Source: JAHRAW01 sp028066695
Lineage (GTDB): Bacteria; Pseudomonadota; Gammaproteobacteria; Arenicellales; Poriferihabitantaceae
Assembly: GCA_963457535.1 (NCBI GenBank)
Contig: OY734803.1
Span: 2,201,097 to 2,265,096, forward strand
Length of the DNA stretch: 64,000 nt
Direction of reading: 5' to 3'
A program made the translations under genes and the position numbers. Of this stretch, positions 19,530-28,125 are shown piece by piece; within the stretch, counting starts at the first letter, position 1; each line of letters opens with the position of its first letter. The notes under the pieces are model-generated. The model was not told the DNA's origin and made no database searches. It saw only the letters and a program-made list of their open reading frames with translations.

Positions 19530-20396
19530 CGCGCAGCGCAAACTCCTGGACGCGTTTCTCGACGAGGCCTGGCTGCAGGACGGACTCAGCGACAACACGC
19601 TCGCCGCATACCGCAGCGACCTGCAAAAATTCGCCGACTGGCTGCGGCCGCGCGGGCGCGGATTGGCCGACGCCGACGCCGACTTGGTGCGGCAGTTTGT
19701 CGGCGCGCATGCCGGGCGCAGCGGCGCGCGCGCGCTGTCCGCGCTGAAGCGTTTTTACCGCCATGCGGCCGCGTCGGGCGCGGTCGCCGCCGACCCGTGC
19801 GCCGACGCGCGCGCGCCGGCGGCCGATAAAACGCTGCCGAAGACCCTGTCCGAAAACGAAGTGGACGCGCTGCTGGAATCGCCCGGCGGCGGCGACCTCG
19901 GGCTGCGCGACCGCGCGATGCTGGAGACCGCATACGCCACCGGCCTGCGCGTCAGCGAATTGGTCGGCCTGCAGTTGCGCCAACTGGACCTCGCCGCCGG
20001 CTGCTGCAAGGTCACCGGCAAAGGCGGCAAGGAGCGCCTGACGCCGCTCGGCGAGCAGGCGCTAGATTGGCTCGGCCGGTACTTGGCGCAGTCCCGCCCG
20101 GCGCTGCTCGGCCGCCGCCAGAGCGAGGCGGTGTTTGTCACCCGCCGCGGGCGCGCGATGACCCGCCAGGCGTTCTGGCACAACCTCCGCGGCCACGCAT
20201 TGCGCGCCGGCATTCGCGCGCCGCTGTCGCCGCACACCCTGCGCCACGCGTTCGCCACCCACCTGCTAAACCACGGCGCCGACCTGCGCAGCCTGCAGTT
20301 GCTGCTCGGTCATTCCAGTTTGTCCACCACGCAAATCTACACGCATGTCGCCGCCGAACGCCTGAAAACGCTGCACCGGCGGCATCACCCGCGCGG

Positions 20397-20400
<4 letters not shown>
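19522..20400 (+). CDS. xerD: Tyrosine recombinase XerD
   Basis: 292 residues. An N-terminal SAM-like core-binding domain (residues 5-85, SDNTLAAYRSDLQKF) precedes the catalytic domain. The catalytic residues are visible: Arg in TGLRVSELVGL, Lys in GKGGKER, His-x-x-Arg in SPHTLRHAFATHLL, His in LGHSSLSTTQIY and the nucleophile Tyr in that last motif. With XerC it resolves chromosome dimers at dif. The housekeeping context argues against a mobile-element integrase. It is convergent with rhlB and the stops overlap. Confidence 0.93.
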
Positions 20401-21800
<1,400 letters not shown>

Positions 21801-21865
21801 TTTTTCGCCGCGGCGCGGGCGCCAAAAAATCCGCGCGCGCCGCCAAACTCGTGATAGGGCGCATA

Positions 21866-21872
21866 GTATAAT
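21866..21872. promoter_or_regulatory. Overlapping divergent -10 elements, rhlB / trxA
   Basis: AGTATAAT reads TATAAT (21867-21872) towards trxA and TATACT on the other strand (21866-21871) towards rhlB. One short AT-rich element may therefore serve both promoters, about 95 bp from the trxA start and 66 bp from the rhlB start. Confidence 0.45.
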
Positions 21873-21967
21873 GCATTCCGCCCCGGGTTTCACCCGTATT
21901 TCACCCCGCATTTTATAATCCCAAGCATTCGTTTCACCGCCAACGTCCCGCACAGGAGGGAGATCAC

Positions 21968-22306
21968 ATGTCCGACACATCCGCGACCGCGCACATCAGC
22001 GACGCCTCGTTCGAGAGCGAGGTGTTGAAAGCCGGCATGCCGGTGCTCATCGACTACTGGGCGGAGTGGTGCGGGCCCTGCAAGATGATCGCGCCGGTCC
22101 TGGAGGAACTGGCCGAGGAATACGCCGGCAAAATGAAAGTGGTGAAACTCAACATCGACGACAACCCGGAGACGCCGCCGAAATACGGCATTCGCAGCAT
22201 CCCGACCCTGATGATTTTCAAGGGCGGCGAAGTGGAGGCGACGCATGTCGGCGCGGCTTCAAAATCGCAACTGGCGGACTTTATCGAAAGCAACCTCGGG
22301 AACTGA
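21968..22306 (+). CDS. trxA: Thioredoxin 1
   Basis: 112 residues with the redox motif WAEWCGPCKM, the cis-Pro in SIPTLMIF and the usual single thioredoxin fold. The Shine-Dalgarno sequence is strong (AGGAGGG). It is the cytosolic disulfide reductase. Its position between rhlB and rho is classical for gammaproteobacteria. Confidence 0.97.
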   Translation: MSDTSATAHISDASFESEVLKAGMPVLIDYWAEWCGPCKMIAPVLEELAEEYAGKMKVVKLNIDDNPETPPKYGIRSIPTLMIFKGGEVEATHVGAASKSQLADFIESNLGN

Positions 22307-22314
22307 TTTTTCGG

Positions 22315-22337
22315 CGCGCCCCGCCGGGCGCGGTTTT
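22315..22337 (+). terminator. Rho-independent terminator after trxA
   Basis: A seven-base-pair GC stem (CGCGCCC at 22315-22321 with GGGCGCG at 22326-22332, loop CGCC) is followed by GTTTT. It lies 9 bp after the trxA stop. Confidence 0.55.
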
Positions 22338-22551
22338 CCGCTATACTCCTCCCGTTCCTTTTGAAAGCGGATTTCACGGCGGGCGCGAACCGGGCAAAGA
22401 AATGCCCGGCGCCGGCGCCCGCCGCTTCCCGGAAATGCCCTTGGAATTTTTCAAATCTCCCCCGGATATTCATACCCGCGTCACCGCAGCAAAACCTTCC
22501 TTCCACAACGCCCGCAGTTGCGGGAACACCGACCCTCCCAATCCCAATCCC
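22338..22551 (+). promoter_or_regulatory. rho promoter and leader
   Basis: TATACT at 22342-22347 follows the trxA terminator and would start a leader of about 200 nt before rho. Long autoregulated leaders precede rho in enterobacteria. The sequence here is C-rich and G-poor towards its 3' part (CCGACCCTCCCAATCCCAATCC, split by the start region), as expected for a Rho-loading site. Autoregulation is inference. Confidence 0.4.
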
Positions 22552-23817
22552 ATGTCAATCAGCCTAACCGAACTCAAATCCAAATCCGCCACCGAATTGA
22601 TGGACGCCGCGCGCGTGCTGCGCCTTGAGAACATCACCCCGCGCATGCGCAAGCAGGAGCAGATTTTCGCGATCCTGAAAGCGCAGGCGCGCCAGGGAGA
22701 AACAATCATGGGCGAGGGCGTCGCCGAAATCATGCAGGACGGCTACGGCTTTCTGCGCTCGGCGAAATCTTCCTACCTCGCCGGGCCCGACGACATATAT
22801 ATGTCATCCAGCCAGGTGCGGCGTTTCGGGCTTCGCACCGGCGACACCGTGTCCGGGCAAATCCGCCCGCCGAAGGAATCGGAGCGCTACTTTGCGCTGT
22901 TGAAAGTCGAGCACATCAACTTTCAAACGCCGGAGGAAGCGCGCCGCAAAATGCTGTTTGAAAACCTCACGCCGCTGCACCCGGACGAGCGCCTGAAACT
23001 GGAGCGCACCAACGGCTCGGCCGAATCGCTGAGCGGGCGCATGATCGACCTGGTCGCGCCGATCGGCAAGGGGCAGCGCGGGCTGATCGTGTCGGCGCCG
23101 AAGACCGGCAAGACCGTGATGCTGCAGCAAATGGCGCAGTCCATCACCGCGATCAATCCGGAGGTGGTGCTGATGGTGCTGCTGATAGACGAGCGCCCCG
23201 AGGAGGTGACCGAGATGGTGCGCACGGTGCGCGGCGAGGTGATTTCCTCCACCTTTGACGAGCCGCCGGCGCGGCATGTGCAGGTGGCCGACATGGTCAT
23301 TGAGAAAGCGAAGCGGCTGGTGGAGCACAAAAAAGACGTGGTTATTTTGCTGGATTCCATCACGCGGCTGGCGCGCGCCTACAACACCGTGGCGCCGGCT
23401 TCCGGGCGGGTGCTCAGCGGCGGCATAGACGCCAACGCGCTGCAAAGGCCGAAGCGCTTTTTCGGCGCGGCGCGCAACATTGAGGAGGGCGGCAGTCTGA
23501 CCATTCTTGCAACCGCGCTGATCGACACCGGATCAAAAATGGACGACATCATCTACGAAGAGTTCAAGGGCACCGGCAACATGGAAATCCACCTGGACCG
23601 GCGCATCTCCGAAAAGCGCGTGTATCCGTCGATCAACATCAACCGCTCCGGCACGCGCCGCGAGGAGCTTTTGACCGACGCCAACGAACTGCAGAAAGTG
23701 TGGCTGCTGCGCAAACTGCTGCATCCGATGGACGAACTGCAGGCCGCCGAATTTTTGATCGACAAATTAAAGGCGACCAAATCCAACGCAGAGTTTATCA
23801 AGTCGATGAACCGCTGA
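22552..23817 (+). CDS. rho: Transcription termination factor Rho
   Basis: 421 residues from ATG 22552, the usual length. It has an N-terminal Rho domain (MSISLTELKSKSATELMDAA), a cold-shock-like RNA-binding domain (GYGFLRS, YMSSSQVRRFGLRTGD), the P-loop SAPKTGKT, Walker B VLLIDERPEEV, the Q-loop and the R-loop. Rho is a hexameric RNA/DNA translocase that terminates transcription. rpmE follows. Confidence 0.98.
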   Translation: MSISLTELKSKSATELMDAARVLRLENITPRMRKQEQIFAILKAQARQGETIMGEGVAEIMQDGYGFLRSAKSSYLAGPDDIYMSSSQVRRFGLRTGDTVSGQIRPPKESERYFALLKVEHINFQTPEEARRKMLFENLTPLHPDERLKLERTNGSAESLSGRMIDLVAPIGKGQRGLIVSAPKTGKTVMLQQMAQSITAINPEVVLMVLLIDERPEEVTEMVRTVRGEVISSTFDEPPARHVQVADMVIEKAKRLVEHKKDVVILLDSITRLARAYNTVAPASGRVLSGGIDANALQRPKRFFGAARNIEEGGSLTILATALIDTGSKMDDIIYEEFKGTGNMEIHLDRRISEKRVYPSININRSGTRREELLTDANELQKVWLLRKLLHPMDELQAAEFLIDKLKATKSNAEFIKSMNR

Positions 23818-23851
23818 CCCACCCCGCGATGCTCACCCCACAGGAGACGAA

Positions 23852-24055
23852 ATGAAATCAGACATCCACCCGAAATACGCCGAAATCACGGTGACCTGCG
23901 CCTGCGGCAACACCTTTGAGACGAAGTCGACGCTGGGCAAGGCGCTGCATGTGGAAATTTGCTCGGCCTGCCATCCGTTCTACACCGGCCGGCAGAAAAT
24001 CGTCGACACCGCCGGGCGTGTCGGCAAGTTCAAGGCGAAGTATCAGCGCAACTAG
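23852..24055 (+). CDS. rpmE: 50S ribosomal protein L31
   Basis: 67 residues of the zinc-binding (C+) type: cysteines in VTCACGN and EICSACHPFYTG form the Zn site. The order rho-rpmE is common in proteobacteria. Confidence 0.97.
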   Translation: MKSDIHPKYAEITVTCACGNTFETKSTLGKALHVEICSACHPFYTGRQKIVDTAGRVGKFKAKYQRN

Positions 24056-24056
24056 T

Positions 24057-24854
24057 TTGCGGTCGCGCGCACACCGTCTCGCGCGGGCCGCCGCCTCCAT
24101 TGCCGGCCGCGCCGCCGTTTTCTGCGGCATCTTGGCCGCGGCGGTCGCGGCCGCCGATACCGGCGCGCACACCCGCTTCGGCAAGGTGAAAAATGTTTTT
24201 GACGGCGACACCGTGGAACTTGCCAGCGGGGAAGTCATCCGCCTTCTCGGCATAGACGCGCCCGAGAGCAACCGCAGAAACCGCAACATCCCGTCGCAGC
24301 CGTTTTTTCTGGAATCCCGCGACGCGCTGGCCGCGCTGGTCGGGAGGAAAAAAGTGCTGCTAAAACCGGGCATCGCGCCGGTCGGAAGGTACGGCAGAAC
24401 CCTCGCCTATCTGCACCTGCAGGACGGCACCGACGTGCAATTGGAAATGCTGCGCGGCGGCCATGCGATGATGACCGCGTATCCGCCTGACTTGGCGCAT
24501 CTCGGAGTGTATTCCCAAGTGGAAGCGGAAGCGCGCCGAAACCGCACCGGCATGTGGGGCGATCCGTATTTTGCGGTGCAGCCGCTGGCGCGCGGCGTGC
24601 CGCGCAAAGACGGGCCGGCGCGCGTCTCCGGCGTCATCACTTCGGTTTCCACCACCGGCAAGCGCATCGAAATCACCGTCAGTGAGAGTTTGACACTGCA
24701 AATTCAGCATCCCGCCTGGCACCGCTACTGGCGGCCGGCCGAGGCGCAACACTGGGTGGGAAAACGCGCGGTCGCGCAGGGGCGCATTCGCTCCAAATCC
24801 AAAACCATGCACATCACCCACCCGGCAATGCTGCGCATTGGCGGCGCCGAATGA
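24057..24854 (+). CDS. Secreted thermonuclease-family (SNase) nuclease
   Basis: 265 residues if started at TTG 24057, one base after the rpmE stop; the frame is open further upstream, but only inside rpmE. The start is followed by a signal peptide (Arg-rich, then AAVFCGILAAAVAAAD). The SNase domain has FDGDTVEL, RLLGIDAPES and RYGRTLAYL, which carry the Asp/Arg/Glu catalytic set, and a C-terminal OB-like extension (VSGVITSVSTTGKRIEITV) beyond the core. It should be a Ca-dependent nuclease acting outside the cytoplasm. The stop overlaps the hemL start. Confidence 0.8.
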   Translation: MRSRAHRLARAAASIAGRAAVFCGILAAAVAAADTGAHTRFGKVKNVFDGDTVELASGEVIRLLGIDAPESNRRNRNIPSQPFFLESRDALAALVGRKKVLLKPGIAPVGRYGRTLAYLHLQDGTDVQLEMLRGGHAMMTAYPPDLAHLGVYSQVEAEARRNRTGMWGDPYFAVQPLARGVPRKDGPARVSGVITSVSTTGKRIEITVSESLTLQIQHPAWHRYWRPAEAQHWVGKRAVAQGRIRSKSKTMHITHPAMLRIGGAE

Positions 24855-26143
24855 GCGATTGTAAATTTTTCGCGCGCGCGCAGCGCGTCATCCCCGGCGG
24901 CGTCAACTCGCCGGTGCGCGCGTTTCAGGCGGTCGGCGGCGCGCCGCTTTTCATTCGCGGCGCGAAGGGCGCGTATCTGCACGGCGAAAACGGGCGGCGC
25001 TACATTGACTATGTCGGCTCGTGGGGCCCGATGATTCTCGGCCACGCCGACCCGCGCGTGCTGGAGGCGGTCGCCGCGGCGGCGTCAAACGGACTCAGTT
25101 TCGGCGCGCCGACCGCGGCCGAGACCGAAATGGCCGAATGGATTTGCGCGAAGTTGCCGTGGGTCGGGCGGGTGCGCATGGTCAATTCCGGCACCGAGGC
25201 CGCGATGAGCGCGATTCGCCTGGCGCGCGGCGCCGCCGGCCGCGACAAGATCGTGAAATTTGAAGGCTGCTACCACGGCCATGCCGACTGCCTGCTGGTA
25301 AAGGCCGGCTCGGGCGCGATGACTTTCGGCGTGCCGACTTCGCGCGGCGTGCCGGCGGCGATGGCGCGCGACACTTTGTGCGCGGTCTACAACGATCTCG
25401 CCTCGGTGGAGGCGCTGTTTGCCGAGTCCGGCGAAGACATCGCCGCGGTCATCGTCGAGCCGGTCGCCGGCAACATGAACTGCGTGCCGCCGCTGCCCGG
25501 GTTTCTCGCGGGGTTGCGCGCGCTGTGCGACCGCGCCGGCAGTTTGCTGATCATGGACGAGGTTATGACCGGCTTTCGCGCCGGCGCGCGCGGCGCACAG
25601 GGGGAGGGGGAGGACGGCGCGCTCGGCGTGCGCGGCGACATCAGCGTGCTTGGCAAAATCATCGGCGGCGGCATGCCGGTCGGCGCGTTCGGCGGCGCGC
25701 CCGAAGTGATGGAATTGCTCGCGCCGCAGGGGGGCGTCTATCAGGCCGGCACGCTGTCGGGCAATCCGGTGGCGATGGCCGCCGGCCTCGCCACCTTGCG
25801 CGCGACCGAGGAAGACGGTTTTTACGAGTCGCTTGGCGCGGCGACGCAGAGCCTGTTAGACGGCCTGCTCGCGGCCGCGCGCGACGCCGGAGTCGCATTG
25901 CGCGCGAACCGCGCCGGCTCCATGTTCGGGCTGTTTTTCACCGAGGCCGAGCGTGTTTCGTCATTCGCCGATGTCGCGGCCTGCGACGCCGAATCCTTCA
26001 AGCGCTTTTTTCACGGCATGCTGGAGCGCGGCGTGTATTTCGCGCCGTCCCCGTTTGAAGCCGGTTTTGTCTCGGCCGCGCATGGCGCGGGCGAAATAGA
26101 AAAGACCGTGGAAGCGGCGCGCGAAGTGTTTGCGAAGTGGTGA
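24851..26143 (+). CDS. hemL: Glutamate-1-semialdehyde 2,1-aminomutase
   Basis: 430 residues. Class III aminotransferase signatures: VNSPVRAFQAVGG at the N terminus, NSGTEAAMSAIRLAR, the PLP Asp in MDEVMTGFR and the PLP-binding Lys in LGKIIGGGMPVGAFGG. It makes 5-aminolevulinate for tetrapyrroles by the C5 pathway, as expected in gammaproteobacteria. Confidence 0.97.
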   Translation: MSDCKFFARAQRVIPGGVNSPVRAFQAVGGAPLFIRGAKGAYLHGENGRRYIDYVGSWGPMILGHADPRVLEAVAAAASNGLSFGAPTAAETEMAEWICAKLPWVGRVRMVNSGTEAAMSAIRLARGAAGRDKIVKFEGCYHGHADCLLVKAGSGAMTFGVPTSRGVPAAMARDTLCAVYNDLASVEALFAESGEDIAAVIVEPVAGNMNCVPPLPGFLAGLRALCDRAGSLLIMDEVMTGFRAGARGAQGEGEDGALGVRGDISVLGKIIGGGMPVGAFGGAPEVMELLAPQGGVYQAGTLSGNPVAMAAGLATLRATEEDGFYESLGAATQSLLDGLLAAARDAGVALRANRAGSMFGLFFTEAERVSSFADVAACDAESFKRFFHGMLERGVYFAPSPFEAGFVSAAHGAGEIEKTVEAAREVFAKW

Positions 26144-26161
26144 GCGCGCGGCGGCGTTTTT

Positions 26162-26187
26162 GCATGCGGATAGCATGCGGATATAAT
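26162..26187 (+). promoter_or_regulatory. mscS promoter with tandem 11-bp repeat
   Basis: Two adjacent copies of GCATGCGGATA (26162-26172 and 26173-26183) run into TATAAT at 26182-26187, 23 bp before the mscS start. The 11-bp period places both copies on one face of the helix. It may be an operator or a chance duplication. Confidence 0.4.
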
Positions 26188-26210
26188 CGGGCGGAACTTC
26201 GCCTGATTGG

Positions 26211-27284
26211 ATGAACATAAACATGCGGGACAACCCTTATTTTCAATGGCTTGAACATGCCGGCGCCGGCATCAGCGCCGGCGGGCCGACGTCGCAGGTG
26301 CTGCTGATCGTTGTTTGCGCGCTGGTGGTGGAGTTTCTGCTGCGGCGCGCGCTGCGAAAACTGCAGTTGCGCCCGGGCGCGGCGGAAAATTCGTGGGACA
26401 GCGCGGTGCTGGCGGCATTGCGGCGGCCGGCGTCGCTGCTGATCTGGGTGCTCGGCCTCGGCTTTGCGATGGATGTGGTGCAGGCCGAATTGCGCGCCGA
26501 GATTTTCACCGCGGTCGCGCCGCTGCGCCGCGCCGGCGTAATCGTCGCCATCGCCTGGTTCTTGCTCGGGCTGACGCGGCGCATGCTGCCGGTTCTCGGG
26601 GGTCTCGATTTCGCCACGCGAGACGCCGTGCGCAGATTGCTGCGCGCGTCCATTTTCATCACCGCGGCGCTGGTCATGATGCAGACGTTCGGTTTCAACA
26701 TCGCCGGCGTTCTCGCCTTCGGCGGCATCGGCGGCATCGCCATCGGTTTCGCCGCGCGCGATTTGCTCGCCAACTTTTTCGGCGGGCTGATGCTCTATCT
26801 CGACCGCCCGTTCAAAGTCGGCGACTGGGTGCGCTCGCCCGACCGTGAAATAGAGGGAACCGTGGAGGACATCGGCTGGCGGCTGACGCGCATCCGCGCG
26901 TTTGACATGCGCCCGGTGTATGTGCCGAACAACATATTTTCCGGCATGGCGATCGTCAATCCGTCGCGCATGAGCCACCGCCAAATCTACCAGACGATTC
27001 ACTTGCGCCACGCGGACGCCGGCAAGGTCGCGGTGATCGTGGACGATGTGAAAGAGATGCTGAAAGACCACGATGCAATTGAAAGCGAAAAACAAACGGT
27101 GGTGGTCAACCTGGACGGCTTCACCCCGTATTCGCTGAAATTTTTCATCTACGCATACACCGGCACCACCCAGTGGGCGGCGTATCACGCGGTCAAGCAG
27201 GATGTGCTGCTGCGCGTGCACGGCATCATCAGCAAGCACGGCGCGGAACTCGCCGGCGCGAACATGTATTTGCCGGGCGAATGA
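26211..27284 (+). CDS. Small-conductance mechanosensitive channel, MscS family
   Basis: 357 residues. Three to four membrane segments lie in residues 20-175 (SQVLLIVVCALVVEF, AGVIVAIAWFLLGL, ASIFITAALVMMQTF). The pore-lining TM3 and beta-domain signatures follow: LAFGGIGGIAIGFAARDLLANFFGGLMLYLDRPF (segment 160-195) and VGDWV. The cytoplasmic vestibule runs to the end. It releases solutes on hypo-osmotic shock, which fits a cell handling betaine-type osmolytes. It overlaps the acylphosphatase start. Confidence 0.9.
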   Translation: MNINMRDNPYFQWLEHAGAGISAGGPTSQVLLIVVCALVVEFLLRRALRKLQLRPGAAENSWDSAVLAALRRPASLLIWVLGLGFAMDVVQAELRAEIFTAVAPLRRAGVIVAIAWFLLGLTRRMLPVLGGLDFATRDAVRRLLRASIFITAALVMMQTFGFNIAGVLAFGGIGGIAIGFAARDLLANFFGGLMLYLDRPFKVGDWVRSPDREIEGTVEDIGWRLTRIRAFDMRPVYVPNNIFSGMAIVNPSRMSHRQIYQTIHLRHADAGKVAVIVDDVKEMLKDHDAIESEKQTVVVNLDGFTPYSLKFFIYAYTGTTQWAAYHAVKQDVLLRVHGIISKHGAELAGANMYLPGE

Positions 27285-27556
27285 CCGCGCGCAAGTTCAT
27301 CGTCCGCGGGCGCGTGCAGGGCGTCGGTTTTCGCTATGCGACGCGAGAAATGGCCGAGCGTTTACTGCTGGCCGGCTGGGCGAAGAATCTGCCGAATGGA
27401 GATGTGGAAGTGGCCGCGCGCGGCGCCCCGGAAAAGTTGGCCGAGTTGGCGGAGTGGCTGCGGCGCGGCCCCGATGCGGCCGAGGTGGGTGAAGTGCGCG
27501 AAGCGCATGACGACGCATCCGTGCCGGAAATGCCAGACGACTTTCAGATTTTGTGA
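27281..27556 (+). CDS. acyP: Acylphosphatase
   Basis: 91 residues from ATG 27281, which overlaps the mscS stop. The substrate-binding Arg lies in GRVQGVGFRYATREMA, and the catalytic Asn in GWAKNLPNGDVEV. It hydrolyses carboxyl-phosphate bonds. It is convergent with the sarcosine-oxidase-like gamma gene and overlaps it by 13 bp. Confidence 0.9.
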   Translation: MTARKFIVRGRVQGVGFRYATREMAERLLLAGWAKNLPNGDVEVAARGAPEKLAELAEWLRRGPDAAEVGEVREAHDDASVPEMPDDFQIL

Positions 27557-28125
27557 TCGGCGGCGGCGGCGACTTCCGCGCCGAATTGCGCCGCGCTTTC
27601 CAGCAGCACCTCCCACAACGACAGCGCGAAGCCGCGCGGGATGAAGAGTTCGTAGCCGCGCGCCGAGTGCCACAGCGCAACGCCGACATGATGTAGCCCG
27701 CTCGATGCAACCATGCCTTCGGCGAAGGAAGTGTCGCGCAAGTCCAGCGGCAGGTGGCGGTTCAACAGCGCGGCGGCTTGCGTGCCGCTGATGCGAATAT
27801 GCGTGCGCGAATGCGACAGGTCGAGAACCGCGCCGTGCTCGCCGGCGATTTCCGGCGCGTCGGCGCCGAGCAGCCACCACTTCAGCGGCTCAATGCGAAG
27901 CAGCGCGCCGCGCTTCGATTCCACGGCCGCGCCCGGCGGCGGCGCGGCGGCGACGCCGGCCGCGCGCGCGGCCTGCTGCGCCACTTCGGCCAAAGTGTCG
28001 TGCCAGGCCGCGACTTGCCACAGGCGCAGGCCGCGCATCTCGCGCAGCGTTACGCCGGGCGGACCGTCCGCGCCGAAGCGGCGCGGCGCGTCCGCGCCCT
28101 GCAGTGCCGAGACGCGCTCAGCCAT
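27544..28125 (-). CDS. mgdD: N-methylglutamate dehydrogenase / sarcosine oxidase gamma-type subunit
   Basis: 193 residues from ATG 28125, overlapping the end of the alpha-type gene by 8 bp. The weakly conserved SoxG family is recognised by length, position and the DLSHSRTHIRISG and ARGYELFIPRGFALSLWEVL segments. The subunit is structural in heterotetrameric sarcosine oxidase. In this cluster (after gmaS-mgsABC) it more likely belongs to N-methylglutamate dehydrogenase. Confidence 0.8.
   Translation of the reverse strand: MAERVSALQGADAPRRFGADGPPGVTLREMRGLRLWQVAAWHDTLAEVAQQAARAAGVAAAPPPGAAVESKRGALLRIEPLKWWLLGADAPEIAGEHGAVLDLSHSRTHIRISGTQAAALLNRHLPLDLRDTSFAEGMVASSGLHHVGVALWHSARGYELFIPRGFALSLWEVLLESAAQFGAEVAAAADHKI

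Noticed and set aside
22361..22567. 68-codon frame in the rho leader
   Set aside because: It could be a leader peptide, but it overlaps the rho start, has no clear ribosome-binding site and no conserved features.
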